From Bradyrhizobium sp. CCBAU 53351 (lineage in GTDB: Bacteria; Pseudomonadota; Alphaproteobacteria; Rhizobiales; Xanthobacteraceae): a DNA stretch of 64,000 bases. The DNA lies in NCBI RefSeq assembly GCF_015291745.1, contig NZ_CP030059.1, positions 1,329,501 through 1,393,500 on the forward strand, written 5' to 3'. Positions 1 to 7,617 of this stretch are shown one piece after another (within the stretch, counting starts at the first letter, position 1; each line of letters starts with the position of its first letter). The notes beneath the pieces are model-generated. The model was not told the origin of the DNA, ran no database searches, and worked only from the letters and a program-made list of their open reading frames with translations. The position numbers were made by a program, and so were the translations under genes.

Positions 1-30
1 AAGCGGCGGGGGTAAGCCCGCCGCTTTTGT
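1..30 (+). terminator. Rho-independent terminator at left edge
   Basis: A perfect 10-bp inverted repeat (AAGCGGCGGG and CCCGCCGCTT) with a 6-nt loop is followed by TTGTTT. It probably ends a plus-strand gene lying left of the window. It may also terminate the minus-strand reverse transcriptase, whose stop codon is about 30 bp away. Confidence 0.75.
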
Positions 31-59
31 TTCTGGATGGGGAATTTGCCTAGCTCGAA

Positions 60-1295
60 CTAAGCGAAAAGATCGCTATTAGTTTCGTCGAAATCGACAT
101 GGCTCATACCAAGAAATTTTCGTTGGTCGTCGGTTAAACGAGAGAGAGCCTTTTCTCCGAAAAGATCGAGAAAAATATCACCAATTATCTTTCGCGATGT
201 CCCCCGGAGCGCGGAATCAAGTGAGACGAAGTTGTGAGCACCTTTGTAAATCGAGAAGTATGCTGAAATCGAATCCCAAACGTCGATGATCGTCTCTTGA
301 AAATTGCTGTCTGCTTTCATGCGGGCCTGGATGGTGTATTCGTCCTCTAGCTTGCGCGCGATTTTTTGAATCTGTTTGGTGGCAACTCGCCAGACAGCCT
401 GCTTATCATCTCCGACTCTGACAATTTCTCTGCCAAGGAAATCGATTGGATCGTCTGGGCCGAGAAGCTGCGTCTTGGACACATCGCTCATGCCAGGGAT
501 TGACAAGCTAATGCGAGCCAGAGCGTCGCTGATTATCTTATGGCCTTTTTGGGCTTCTTGTTTGGTTTCAAAAAATGCCGCTATGTCATCCGCGTAGCGG
601 ACCATTCTCACGCCAAGATACTCCATACGACTGTCAAATTCTGAAAGTACTAAGTTCGCCAAGATTGGCGACAGCGGCATTCCTTGTCTTATGCCATGCC
701 CAAGCTGTATGCCGTGCTTTGAAATTTTGGCGCGATTCCAGATCGTGGGCTTCACCTCACAATCAATGAACTTGGAGATTATGGGAACGAGACTGTGCTT
801 GCCGAGTGCTTTGCCCACGCGAGCTTTGAGATATTGGCGCGGTATTCTGTCAAAGAAGGACTCGATATCAGTCTTGAGGCACCAATCGTAAGATTGCCGA
901 TATCCTACAGTCGCTTTAATGGCGGCTTCCGTTCCTAGGTCGCGCAAAAAGCCGAACGACGATGAATTGTATATTGGGAATTTTCGGTTCTTATCGAGAT
1001 AGAAGATGATCGCTCGTTGGACGAGACGATCGCACACCGTAGGGATGCAGATCATTCTTTCTTTTTCCGAGTTCGGCTTCGGAATAAAGACAGCCTTTAA
1101 CTGTGATGGCCCATATTGGCCCTGCTTCAATCTGCGAGCGAGTATGGCGAGATTGTTGTCTAGGTTCGCAGCGAACGCTGAGGCGGTTATGTTGTCGACT
1201 CCCGGTCGACCAGCACTCGGAGAGGAATCTCGAGACTCGTTCCAAGCCAACCGCAGCTTGGACTTTGAAAGGATTCTTGTTGGTCTCGGCGTCAT
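60..1295 (-). CDS. Stand-alone reverse transcriptase (RNA-directed DNA polymerase)
   Basis: 411 residues. The RT fold is clear: an IPKP and IPTV block near 71-86, first catalytic Asp in KTDIESFF (D143), QGMPLSP at 204-210, the YADD catalytic box at 234-237, and FLG near 286. These motifs look group II-like (QGxPLSP), but after about residue 300 there is no recognisable maturase (X) or HNH endonuclease domain, so it is not a typical intron-encoded protein. The remaining tail is helical. Codon use is clearly more AT-rich than the flanking chromosome, pointing to horizontal transfer. Such RTs occur in retrons, defence-associated RT systems (DRT/UG/Abi), CRISPR loci and DGRs; the class cannot be settled here. 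No strong Shine-Dalgarno precedes the start. The upstream small ORF ends 48 bp before it, so co-transcription is likely. Confidence 0.88.
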   Translation of the reverse strand: MTPRPTRILSKSKLRLAWNESRDSSPSAGRPGVDNITASAFAANLDNNLAILARRLKQGQYGPSQLKAVFIPKPNSEKERMICIPTVCDRLVQRAIIFYLDKNRKFPIYNSSSFGFLRDLGTEAAIKATVGYRQSYDWCLKTDIESFFDRIPRQYLKARVGKALGKHSLVPIISKFIDCEVKPTIWNRAKISKHGIQLGHGIRQGMPLSPILANLVLSEFDSRMEYLGVRMVRYADDIAAFFETKQEAQKGHKIISDALARISLSIPGMSDVSKTQLLGPDDPIDFLGREIVRVGDDKQAVWRVATKQIQKIARKLEDEYTIQARMKADSNFQETIIDVWDSISAYFSIYKGAHNFVSLDSALRGTSRKIIGDIFLDLFGEKALSRLTDDQRKFLGMSHVDFDETNSDLFA

Positions 1296-1343
1296 GCCGT
1301 TCGCACAAGCTCAGGATCGAGGATGTTGGTGCACCTAAGCTTG

Positions 1344-1634
1344 CTAGAACTGGCACCACCAGATGGTCAAAGACGCATCTGCTGGGTCTTGGAGCTTTGC
1401 AGCTGCCACGCTTGCGCGCGACACGCTCGGCTCGTGACAGATCACCGTCGTCTGGTCAATGGCGACAGTGAAGCCGCCACCAGATCCGGTAATTAGGTTG
1501 TTCGCCAGGCAAGTTCCCGCGAGCAGCGAAAGAACAAACCATGTACGAACGGTATCGGCCCACCGTCCCCGCTCTTTCGGCGCTCCGTCACAATTATCAA
1601 TAGTCCGCCTCTTAGCGTTACGCACCACGGACAT
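1344..1634 (-). CDS. Small putative membrane or secreted protein upstream of the RT
   Basis: 96 residues, unrecognised. The chosen ATG has a near-perfect GGAGGT Shine-Dalgarno 5 nt upstream, the best ribosome site in this low-GC segment; a longer GTG-started ORF reaching 1874 lacks one. It has a basic N-terminus, a hydrophobic stretch near residues 31-48 (WFVLSLLAGTCLANNLI) that could be a membrane anchor or signal peptide, then a Gly-rich turn. Its last 32 or so residues are encoded by copy A of the 96-bp direct repeat. It lies in the same orientation as the reverse transcriptase, so it may be an accessory protein or part of an RNA-producing leader. No homologue is recalled; it could be a chance ORF. 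Confidence 0.45.
   Translation of the reverse strand: MSVVRNAKRRTIDNCDGAPKERGRWADTVRTWFVLSLLAGTCLANNLITGSGGGFTVAIDQTTVICHEPSVSRASVAAAKLQDPADASLTIWWCQF
1356..1451 (-). repeat. 96-bp direct repeat, copy A
   Basis: Matches 1659-1754 at 95 of 96 positions, offset 303 bp. The single difference is at 1434 (G here, T in copy B on the plus strand). On the RT-coding strand copy A reads C where copy B reads A, changing a His codon (CAC) to Gln (CAA). Copy A is the 3' end of the small ORF just upstream of the reverse transcriptase. Confidence 0.95.
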
Positions 1635-1658
1635 TGACACCTCCGTTGTTCTGCCGTG

Positions 1659-1754
1659 CCACCAGATGGTCAAAGACGCATCTGCTGGGTCTTGGAGCTT
1701 TGCAGCTGCCACGCTTGCGCGCGACACGCTCGGCTCTTGACAGATCACCGTCGT
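1659..1754 (-). repeat. 96-bp direct repeat, copy B
   Basis: Second copy of the 96-bp repeat, upstream of the ribosome-binding site of the small ORF at 1344-1634. It stays open in the same reading frame. On the minus strand the unit contains short self-complementary segments such as AAGAC/GTCTT with a 13-nt loop, so a structured RNA is possible but not demonstrated. Confidence 0.95.
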
Positions 1755-1982
1755 GAGGCCGCTTTCGGAAAAGAAGCGATTGCCAACATTGTGAGAGCTA
1801 GGATCGAGATCCGATTCGCGCAAGAGTTGAACGGAAGCCGACGCAAAATTGGTTGGGTTTTCCAACTTTTTCACAGGCGGAAGTAAGCTGCTACCTCACC
1901 GACGGCTTCGCCCCAACCCGTTCGGTATGCTCACTCGCATCTGGCTCTCTCTAACAAATCTTCCGACGTGAAAGGCCCACTG
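1755..1982. other. AT-richer non-coding tail of the RT segment
   Basis: With the repeat copy B region this makes a stretch of about 350 bp (1635-1982) without a convincing gene. It carries the outer edge of the RT-containing low-GC segment; base composition returns to the GC-rich chromosomal type near 1890-1980. A promoter for the minus-strand RT transcript would be expected here, but I see no convincing consensus. Confidence 0.4.
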
Positions 1983-2360
1983 ATGCCTACCCGTCTCACC
2001 GTCTACTACAACACCCGCTGCCCTGTCTGCGACGCTGGCATCGACCCGCAGCGCAACAAGCTGCCGGCGCTGGTGCGCGCGGGGACTGTCGAGTTCAGGG
2101 ACATCAACGAGCAGCCTGATGCGCTGGCGCATTTCGGCGCCTCGCTCGACGACATCAGGCGTCGTCTGCAGGCGACCGATGAAGCCGGCCGGCTCATCGT
2201 CGGTGCGGATGTCGCGGTTGCGTTGTGGCGGCTAACGCCGGGGGAGGAGTGGCTTGCGGCGCTGTTCGGCAATCGCGTGGCGCTGCCGGTCACGCGGTTC
2301 TGCTACGATCGGTTTGCCGATCTGCTGTTTGCCTGGAATAGATGGTGCGGGCGCTGGTGA
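1983..2360 (+). CDS. DCC-family thiol-disulfide oxidoreductase-like protein (DUF393)
   Basis: 125 residues from ATG at 1983; a GTG at 1968 would add five. The N-terminal motif YYNTRCPVCDAGI has the CxxC pair and the beta-strand start (LTVYYN) typical of the DUF393/DCC family, a thioredoxin-like fold that is cytoplasmic and often of unknown substrate. The conserved D-x-x-x-Q-P-D region (DINEQPDAL) follows. No operon partner; it is the first GC-rich chromosomal gene to the right of the RT segment. The redox role is inferred from the family only. Confidence 0.8.
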   Translation: MPTRLTVYYNTRCPVCDAGIDPQRNKLPALVRAGTVEFRDINEQPDALAHFGASLDDIRRRLQATDEAGRLIVGADVAVALWRLTPGEEWLAALFGNRVALPVTRFCYDRFADLLFAWNRWCGRW

Positions 2361-2434
2361 GCGCCGGCTGGAGCATGATCCGGAAAAGTGTGAAGCGGTT
2401 TTCCGATGAGATCATGCTCAAACAAAGGGTCGCC

Positions 2435-2671
2435 CTACTTCTTCTTCACCCCAACCCGCTCGATCCGCTTGATCTCCAACGCGGGCCGGCCGCTCTTCTC
2501 CGCGATCTCGCGGTCCTGCTCCATGATGAAGCCGCGCGCGGGTTCGTCGCCGTCGAGGCCGCCGAGCAGCTCGGAGGGCACGCGGCGGTTGGAGCGTTGG
2601 GAATCGTCTTCATAGAAGACGTTGAAAAAAGCGAATTCGCCTTTGGGATTGGTTCCGGGTTTCTTGGCCAT
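2435..2671 (-). CDS. Small conserved hypothetical protein (78 aa)
   Basis: 78 residues, highly charged with a Lys-rich C-terminus (GVKKK). It contains the phrase FFNVFYEDDSQRSNRRVP followed by acidic and Gly-rich turns. There is no signal peptide or membrane segment, so it is probably cytoplasmic. GC-rich coding bias and a clean ATG support a real gene. I recognise the overall style from Bradyrhizobium hypothetical proteins but can assign no function. It converges with the DUF393 gene, 74 bp apart. Confidence 0.7.
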   Translation of the reverse strand: MAKKPGTNPKGEFAFFNVFYEDDSQRSNRRVPSELLGGLDGDEPARGFIMEQDREIAEKSGRPALEIKRIERVGVKKK

Positions 2672-3151
2672 GGCGGCTTGTCGTCGATAGAGGCGCCATA
2701 GTCAAATGACTTTGCGCAGGGCCCCGGGGGCGGTGGGAAGCCGTGGCCGCGGACCCGCCGTGTCACAAACCCGGGATCGAGAGGCGCTCGCCTCAATAAA
2801 CGGCGGGCCGAAGCCCGCCGTCTATTTTTGGTCTTCAGTGTCGCCCGGGGCTGGCGGGGCGACAACCTAAAATAGAATGTTATAGAAAGCGCGCTGCGAT
2901 GGCAAGGCAAATCAGATGATGCCGATGTCGCAGCGAGCGCATCAGATATGCGTTGGCTACGATGTGTGATGTGTCGCCACATCGAAGCAATTATTCGGAT
3001 TGGCAAACCACTTTGTTCATCTTCGCGGGCGCGCGATGCAGCGCATGTGGAGCGCGCCATTGCCGGACGGGTGCGCCGGCCTGCACATGCTCCCGCCTGC
3101 GTGCAGATGATGTGATCAGCGTGTGAGGCGAGTTCCATCGCCGCGCGGTTC
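2672..3151. other. 480-bp intergenic region
   Basis: No supported gene. It contains a hairpin with T-rich flanks at 2800-2829 and a second short hairpin (GTCGCCC/GGGCGAC) at 2840-2863. Composition drops towards AT between about 2870 and 3010. Open frames through the region lack ribosome sites and normal codon bias. Confidence 0.6.
2800..2829. terminator. Probable bidirectional terminator
   Basis: Inverted repeat ACGGCGGGC / GCCCGCCGT with a 4-nt loop, followed on the plus strand by CTATTTTT and on the minus strand by TTATT. It sits downstream of the minus-strand gene at 3152-3490. Confidence 0.6.
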
Positions 3152-3490
3152 TCATTGCATGCGCGGGCGCTGCGCCACCTCCTGCACGGCGAGCCGCGAT
3201 CCGTGCCCGCCGCCCTCGTCGTTATTCTCCTTGCGCCCTTGCGCCATGATCGCGCTGCCCATCGCGGCCGAGCCGAAGGTGATGAGGAAGGAGGCCAGCA
3301 GCAGCGCGAGCGCGATGCCGGGAGAGCTGTCGGCGAAGATCAACTCGCGCAGATGTCCTGGATTGAGCCAGAGCAGCCCGCCGACGAGAAGCGCGGCGGC
3401 GCAGGCGCCGATCGCGAGGTTGATGGCGAGCAGGCGGAGCAGGGGGATGCGGAGGAGGGCGCGCGTTGGCTTGTGCTGATGGTCGGGCAT
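3152..3490 (-). CDS. Small membrane protein, two predicted TM helices
   Basis: 112 residues. Two hydrophobic segments, near 17-42 (LLRLLAINLAIGACAAALLV) and 58-82 (GIALALLLASFLITFGSAAMG), flank a loop containing LNPGHLREL. The C-terminus is hydrophilic (GRKENNDEGGGHGS). It looks like an inner-membrane protein with cytoplasmic tail. Good GC-rich codon use supports it. No family name recalled; a conserved alphaproteobacterial hypothetical is most likely. Confidence 0.7.
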   Translation of the reverse strand: MPDHQHKPTRALLRIPLLRLLAINLAIGACAAALLVGGLLWLNPGHLRELIFADSSPGIALALLLASFLITFGSAAMGSAIMAQGRKENNDEGGGHGSRLAVQEVAQRPRMQ

Positions 3491-3609
3491 GGCCTGTTGC
3501 CTCAGACTTTGTCGAGCCCGGAATGACGCCGAGAGAGGATGTGTGCGTCCATCCCTCTCACGTCGTGCATACCGCGATATTGACCCGCATCAAACTCGCA
3601 CGCAATGCT

Positions 3610-4551
3610 TTACGGCGCCACCAGCTCCACCCGCCGGTTCAGCGCGCGGCCGGCATCCGTCGCGTTCGGGCCGACCGGTGCCAGCAGGCCGACACCGGCG
3701 GTGCGCAGGCGTTGCGGGGCGATCCGGAAGCTCTTCGTAAGCTCGGCCGCGACCGCTTCCGCGCGGCGCTTCGACAGATCGAGATTGTATTCATAGGCGC
3801 CCTGGCTGTCGGTGTGGCCGACGATGAAGACATTGAGCTGCGGCTGGCTCGCCAGCAGCTTTGCGATCTGCTCCAGCGTCGGACGGCTTTCCGGTTTCAG
3901 CACGGCCTTGTCGGTGTCGAAATAGATGCCGTAGAGCGCGATGTGGCCGGTCTCGCCAAGGCCCTTCGCCATCGCGGCGGCGTCGACCATCTTGTTCGCG
4001 ATGGCGCCGAGCTCGGCGACGGTGACCTGCGCGGTGATGTCCTGGTTGTTCTGGCTGACGATGACGCTGGCATAGGTCTCGCGTCCGCCTTCGACCTTGC
4101 GGCCGGCGAAATAGCGATAGTTGAAGCCGTCGACCCACATCTGCGGCACCGGCAGCGTGTCGATGCTTTCGGTGAAGGGAATGGCGCCGCAGGCTTCGGT
4201 GTCGCAGGCCAGCAGGGTCTCGAAGCCCGCTTTGGCAAGCTGCGTCTCGAAATTGCGCGACACTTCGAGGATCGAGGGACCGGGGTTGGTGCGGTAGGCG
4301 ATACGGACGATGCGGCCCTCGAGCCGCCGCGCGTCGGTCGGCTGGCCGTCCCTGAAGACCGCCGCCTGGATCCGCGTCGCATCGAAATCCTTCACCACAT
4401 AGCCGGTGACGACGCTGCCGGCGAACCGGCCGATGCCGGGATAGTCGCGCGCGCCCGCCACGTCGCGCGTCTGCGCGGAGGCGGGGATGGTGGACAGGCA
4501 GAGCAGGGCGGCAAGGACGAGCATTCCCGGGACGGTTTGCGGTGCGGGCAT
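3610..4551 (-). CDS. OmpA-family outer-membrane protein with DUF4892-like N-terminal domain
   Basis: 313 residues from ATG at 4551, chosen because AGAGAG lies 6-7 nt upstream and a signal peptide follows directly (MLVLAALLCLSTIPASAQ); the longer frame to 4587 adds an unlikely basic leader. The middle (about 25-190) resembles DUF4892 proteins. The C-terminal 100 residues are an OmpA-like peptidoglycan-binding domain with HTDSQGAYEYNLDLSKRRA and NRRVEL. This domain normally tethers the outer membrane or envelope complexes to murein through diaminopimelate. No linked operon genes. Function beyond envelope anchoring is unknown. Confidence 0.87.
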   Translation of the reverse strand: MPAPQTVPGMLVLAALLCLSTIPASAQTRDVAGARDYPGIGRFAGSVVTGYVVKDFDATRIQAAVFRDGQPTDARRLEGRIVRIAYRTNPGPSILEVSRNFETQLAKAGFETLLACDTEACGAIPFTESIDTLPVPQMWVDGFNYRYFAGRKVEGGRETYASVIVSQNNQDITAQVTVAELGAIANKMVDAAAMAKGLGETGHIALYGIYFDTDKAVLKPESRPTLEQIAKLLASQPQLNVFIVGHTDSQGAYEYNLDLSKRRAEAVAAELTKSFRIAPQRLRTAGVGLLAPVGPNATDAGRALNRRVELVAP

Positions 4552-4668
4552 CGGCACTCTCTGTCGGTTGCGGGGGCTGGGGCGCAAGACGTTAGTCTCG
4601 CGCGCCGCCCTGCCGGTTCTAACCGACGGACCGTTTCCGCTTCCATTGCGCCGGAACTTGCCGTCTGC

Positions 4669-5079
4669 CTACGCGGCCGGCGCGGCCCGGCCGGCGGCCG
4701 TGCGCTCCTGCGCGGCCTGCTGGCGCTCCATCATGGTCTGCCACAGCGCTGCGATGCTCACTTGCGTCTGCGGCGCGATCAGGCAATGGCCTTCATTGTC
4801 GAAGCTGCAGAACCGCACGAGAGGATCCTTCTTCACCTCGATCAGCGCCTGGTTGATCATCTCGAGGCACGTGATGACCGCGTTGATATCAGGCAGGCGG
4901 GTGTGATGCAGGATGTCCATCAGGCGGAACGTCATCACCGCGGGCTGGCCGAAGCTGATGCCGGGACGGCCGAGCTCGAGCAGCACGTTGACCGCTGGCA
5001 GCACGCCCCTGATGTGCTCGAGCACGCCGGCGACGTCCTCCACGCTGCAGGCGACGAGATGGGAGGCTTGCGGCGGCAT
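4669..5079 (-). CDS. Conserved hypothetical protein (136 aa), coupled to an upstream 37-aa ORF
   Basis: 136 residues from ATG at 5079. This start lies 2 nt after the stop of a 37-residue ORF (5082-5195), suggesting translational coupling; the longer frame to 5136 would overlap that ORF and begins with an atypical Arg/Pro-rich leader. Mixed alpha/beta sequence with hydrophobic helices (EHIRGVLPAVNVLLELG, ITCLEMINQALIEVKKDP) and an Ala-rich tail. No catalytic motif or membrane segment recognised. Likely cytoplasmic; function unknown. Confidence 0.65.
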   Translation of the reverse strand: MPPQASHLVACSVEDVAGVLEHIRGVLPAVNVLLELGRPGISFGQPAVMTFRLMDILHHTRLPDINAVITCLEMINQALIEVKKDPLVRFCSFDNEGHCLIAPQTQVSIAALWQTMMERQQAAQERTAAGRAAPAA

Positions 5080-5081
5080 GG

Positions 5082-5195
5082 TCACAGGCGCGCGGGGCTG
5101 AGGCCGAGCGAAGAGATCACCTCCTGCTCGATCCATTGCCGCACCGCTGCGGGCGCATTGCGGATCTGCTCGGCGGTCAAGGTAATTCCGGTCAT
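5082..5195 (-). CDS. 37-aa small ORF upstream of the hypothetical gene at 4669-5079
   Basis: Reads MTGITLTAEQIRNAPA followed by AVRQWIEQEVISSLGLSPARL and a stop. GAGGAG lies 8 nt before the ATG, giving a strong ribosome site. The sequence looks like a folded helical mini-protein (TAEQIRNAPAAVRQWIEQEV), not random translation, and its stop is 2 nt from the next start. Plausible roles are a partner subunit or a coupling leader for the downstream gene. Function unknown. Confidence 0.65.
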   Translation of the reverse strand: MTGITLTAEQIRNAPAAVRQWIEQEVISSLGLSPARL

Positions 5196-5367
5196 GAACG
5201 CGTCTCCTCGGAGGCTTTCCTGGTCGCCTGCAATCTAGGAAGAAGGGCGTGAGACAGTTTGATGCGGATCAAGCATTGCGCTTTCAGGCTTTGCGCTTTG
5301 ACCCTTGCGGCTTTCCCGGGCATGATCCGCGCGCTGCTTCGCGCTTTTCTCCAAGGGATTTTTCCAT

Positions 5368-6174
5368 ATGCTGAGACTGCTTCTCGCCGCCGCGTCCGTC
5401 CTGTGTCTGGCCGGTGGCTCGGCGCAGGCCGCGCGCTGCGGCGGCGACTTCAACAGCTTCGTCGCCACCATGGCGCAGGAGGCACAGGCCGCCGGCGTCT
5501 CGGCGAGCGTGACCAGCGCGGCGCTCAGCGGCGTGACCCCCGATGGCGCGGTGCTCGCCTTCGACCGCCGCCAGCGCCACACCTTCAACAAGAGCTTTGA
5601 GCAGTACGTCTCGACCCGCGTCGGCCCGGGCCGCATCAATGGCGGCCGCGCGCTGCTGCAGCGCCACGCCGCGCTGCTCTCGCGCATCGAGCAGCAGTTC
5701 GGCGTGCCACGGTATATCCTGGTCGCGATCTGGGGCCTGGAAAGCGATTTCGGCAAGGGCGACATCGGCAAGATGCCGGTGGTCCGCACGCTGGCGACGC
5801 TTGCGCATGATTGCCGCCGCACCGATCTGTTCCAGGGCGAGCTGCTCGCCGCCTTGAAGATCGTGCAGCGTGGCGACCTGCCGCTGCGCGACCTCATCGG
5901 CGCCTTTGCCGGCGAGATCGGCCAGACCCAGTTCCTGCCGTCGTCCTACATCAAATACGGCGTCGATTTCGACGGCGACGGCCATGTCGACCTCCGCCAC
6001 AGCGTCCCCGACGTGCTGGCCTCGACCGCCAATTTGCTCCACACCAACGGCTTCAAGATGGGCCAGCCCTATGGCGAAGGCACCGCCAATTTCGAAGCGA
6101 TGCGCGAGTGGAACAGGGCGGTGGTCTACCGCAAGACCATCGGCTATTTCGCCGATCGGCTGGCGGGGCAGTGA
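5368..6174 (+). CDS. Lytic murein transglycosylase, MltB/SLT2 family
   Basis: 268 residues with a signal peptide (cleavage near 21, SAQA-A). The catalytic Glu is E125 in IWGLESDFGK, the standard MltB-type motif. The substrate-site block GEIGQTQFLPSSY and the ValAspPheAspGlyAsp loop (DFDGDGHVDL) follow, as in SLT_2 enzymes. It cleaves glycan strands of peptidoglycan in the periplasm, forming 1,6-anhydromuramic ends. It lacks a C-terminal peptidoglycan-binding domain, so it is at the short end of the family. Monocistronic, facing an SDR gene. Confidence 0.93.
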   Translation: MLRLLLAAASVLCLAGGSAQAARCGGDFNSFVATMAQEAQAAGVSASVTSAALSGVTPDGAVLAFDRRQRHTFNKSFEQYVSTRVGPGRINGGRALLQRHAALLSRIEQQFGVPRYILVAIWGLESDFGKGDIGKMPVVRTLATLAHDCRRTDLFQGELLAALKIVQRGDLPLRDLIGAFAGEIGQTQFLPSSYIKYGVDFDGDGHVDLRHSVPDVLASTANLLHTNGFKMGQPYGEGTANFEAMREWNRAVVYRKTIGYFADRLAGQ

Positions 6175-6193
6175 CGCCGTCACGCCCCCGGCG

Positions 6194-7024
6194 TCACGTC
6201 CCCTTCGCCATCTTCTCCAGCTTCCGTTGCAACGGCGCCCAATAGGTGCCCGGGCGAAAGCGCTGCAGCAGGTCCATGAAGCGGGCGTCGTTGCCGATCA
6301 GGATGCGCGGCTCGTTCTTCTCGATGCCCTTGATGATGCGCAGCGCAGCGTCCTTCGGCGTGGTCTTGGCCGCGTTCTCGAACCGCTCGATCGACTGCGC
6401 GCGACGGGCATTGTCGGTGACGCCGACACCGGTGCGCGAGTTGCGCGCGATCGCTGTGGCGACCCCGCCGGGATGCACGACCGACAGCTTCACGGGGCTT
6501 CCTGCAACCACGAGCTCATGCCGCACGCTCTCTGAAAAGCCACGCACCGCGAACTTCGCCGCCGCATAGGCCGACTGTCCCGGCGGCGCGATGATGCCGA
6601 AGATCGAGGAGAGGTTGACGATATGCGCCTCAGGCCTCGTCTTCAGATGCGGCAGGAAGGCGCGCGTGCCGTGCACCACGCCCCAGAAATTGATGTCGAA
6701 CAGCCAGTCCATCTGCGCCTGGTCGATCTCCTCGAACGAGCCCATCAGCGCCACGCCCGCATTGTTGACGACGATGCCGAGCTCCGGATGCGCGGCCGTC
6801 GCCTCGCTCGCGAACCGCGCGATGTCGGCGGGCTCGCCGACGTCGACGCGATGCACGCTGACCTTGCGGCCTCGTCCGATCTCGGCCGCGAGCGTCTTCA
6901 GCCCGGCCTCGTCGCGATCGGCGAGCGCGAGATCGCAGCCGCGCCCCGCCAGCTCGATGGCCAGCGCCCGGCCGATGCCACTGGCCGCTCCCGTAATGGC
7001 GGCCGCGCCGCGAATCGCTGTCAT
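6194..7024 (-). CDS. Short-chain dehydrogenase/reductase (SDR)
   Basis: 276 residues from ATG at 7024, which has GGGGGAC 4-10 nt upstream; a TTG at 7039 is less likely. The Rossmann glycine motif ITGAASGIGRALA is near the N-terminus, NNAG in the middle, Ser at VNLSSIFG, and YAAAKFA (Tyr-x-x-x-Lys) complete the catalytic set of classical SDRs. The C-terminal extension (RILIGNDARFMDLLQRFRP) is typical of the subgroup acting on hydrophobic alcohols or ketones in actinobacteria and rhizobia. Substrate unknown; probably cytoplasmic and NADP- or NAD-dependent. Confidence 0.93.
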   Translation of the reverse strand: MTAIRGAAAITGAASGIGRALAIELAGRGCDLALADRDEAGLKTLAAEIGRGRKVSVHRVDVGEPADIARFASEATAAHPELGIVVNNAGVALMGSFEEIDQAQMDWLFDINFWGVVHGTRAFLPHLKTRPEAHIVNLSSIFGIIAPPGQSAYAAAKFAVRGFSESVRHELVVAGSPVKLSVVHPGGVATAIARNSRTGVGVTDNARRAQSIERFENAAKTTPKDAALRIIKGIEKNEPRILIGNDARFMDLLQRFRPGTYWAPLQRKLEKMAKGT

Positions 7025-7144
7025 GATGTCCCCCGTCAAGGCCCGATCGATGGAACTATGCTTTACATTTTTTCAGAATGGAACCGAACCACATGGGAAT
7101 TTGCTCCTTAACGTACGTTACGCAAGCGAGCATTGGAGACGCAG

Positions 7145-7519
7145 ATGGGACAAGCGCAACCATTTCGTGCCACCGCGCTGATCGTGGAAGACGATGTCAT
7201 GCAGCGTGAGATGTTGTGCCTCCTGCTCGAAGAGAGCGGCTACCAGGTCATCCAGTGCGAAAGCGCCGAGGCCGCCGAGCTCGTGCTCGAGAAGAGCGCC
7301 GGCGCGCTTTGCCTGATGTTGACCGACGTGCAATTGGCCGGCCGCATGAACGGGGTCGAGCTCGCTCATGTCGCCAAGGATCGCAATCCCGGCCTCGACG
7401 TCGTGGTCACCTCCGGCCGACCGTTGATGCAGCCTTTGCCCGAGGGCGCAAAATTCTGGGCCAAGCCCTGGGCGCCGCTCGACGTGCTGCGCGAAGCCGA
7501 GATCGCACAGCTGTCGTGA
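7145..7519 (+). CDS. Single-domain response regulator (receiver only)
   Basis: 124 residues from ATG at 7145, with GGAG 7 nt upstream; a TTG at 7133 also fits the frame. A complete CheY-like receiver: acidic pair in IVEDDVM, phospho-acceptor Asp in LTDVQLAG, switch Thr/Ser in VVTSGRP, and the conserved Lys in FWAKPW. There is no output domain and no kinase beside it, so it probably acts by protein contact or as a phosphate shuttle for a remote kinase. Common in Bradyrhizobium in many paralogues. Confidence 0.9.
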   Translation: MGQAQPFRATALIVEDDVMQREMLCLLLEESGYQVIQCESAEAAELVLEKSAGALCLMLTDVQLAGRMNGVELAHVAKDRNPGLDVVVTSGRPLMQPLPEGAKFWAKPWAPLDVLREAEIAQLS

Positions 7520-7617
7520 GGCCTCGCTTCGCCGTTGCGCGGGGGTGATGGAGAGAGACTGAAGGCCCTGCTGAGGCGTGACTTCCCTGCCGCGATGGGC
7601 GGTGATAGCGTCCGCCC

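Noticed and set aside
60..1295. Group II intron
   Set aside because: No maturase or endonuclease domain in the protein, and no domain V-like hairpin was recognised downstream.
60..1874. Diversity-generating retroelement
   Set aside because: The RT has QGMPLSP where DGR enzymes carry an SQ-type motif, only one base differs between the repeats, and no C-type-lectin-like variable protein or Avd is present.
5284..6183. Long antisense ORFs, for example here and at 24605-25234, 30191-33811 and 34462-36333
   Set aside because: They mirror GC-rich genes on the other strand, as is usual at this base composition, and have no motifs or ribosome sites.
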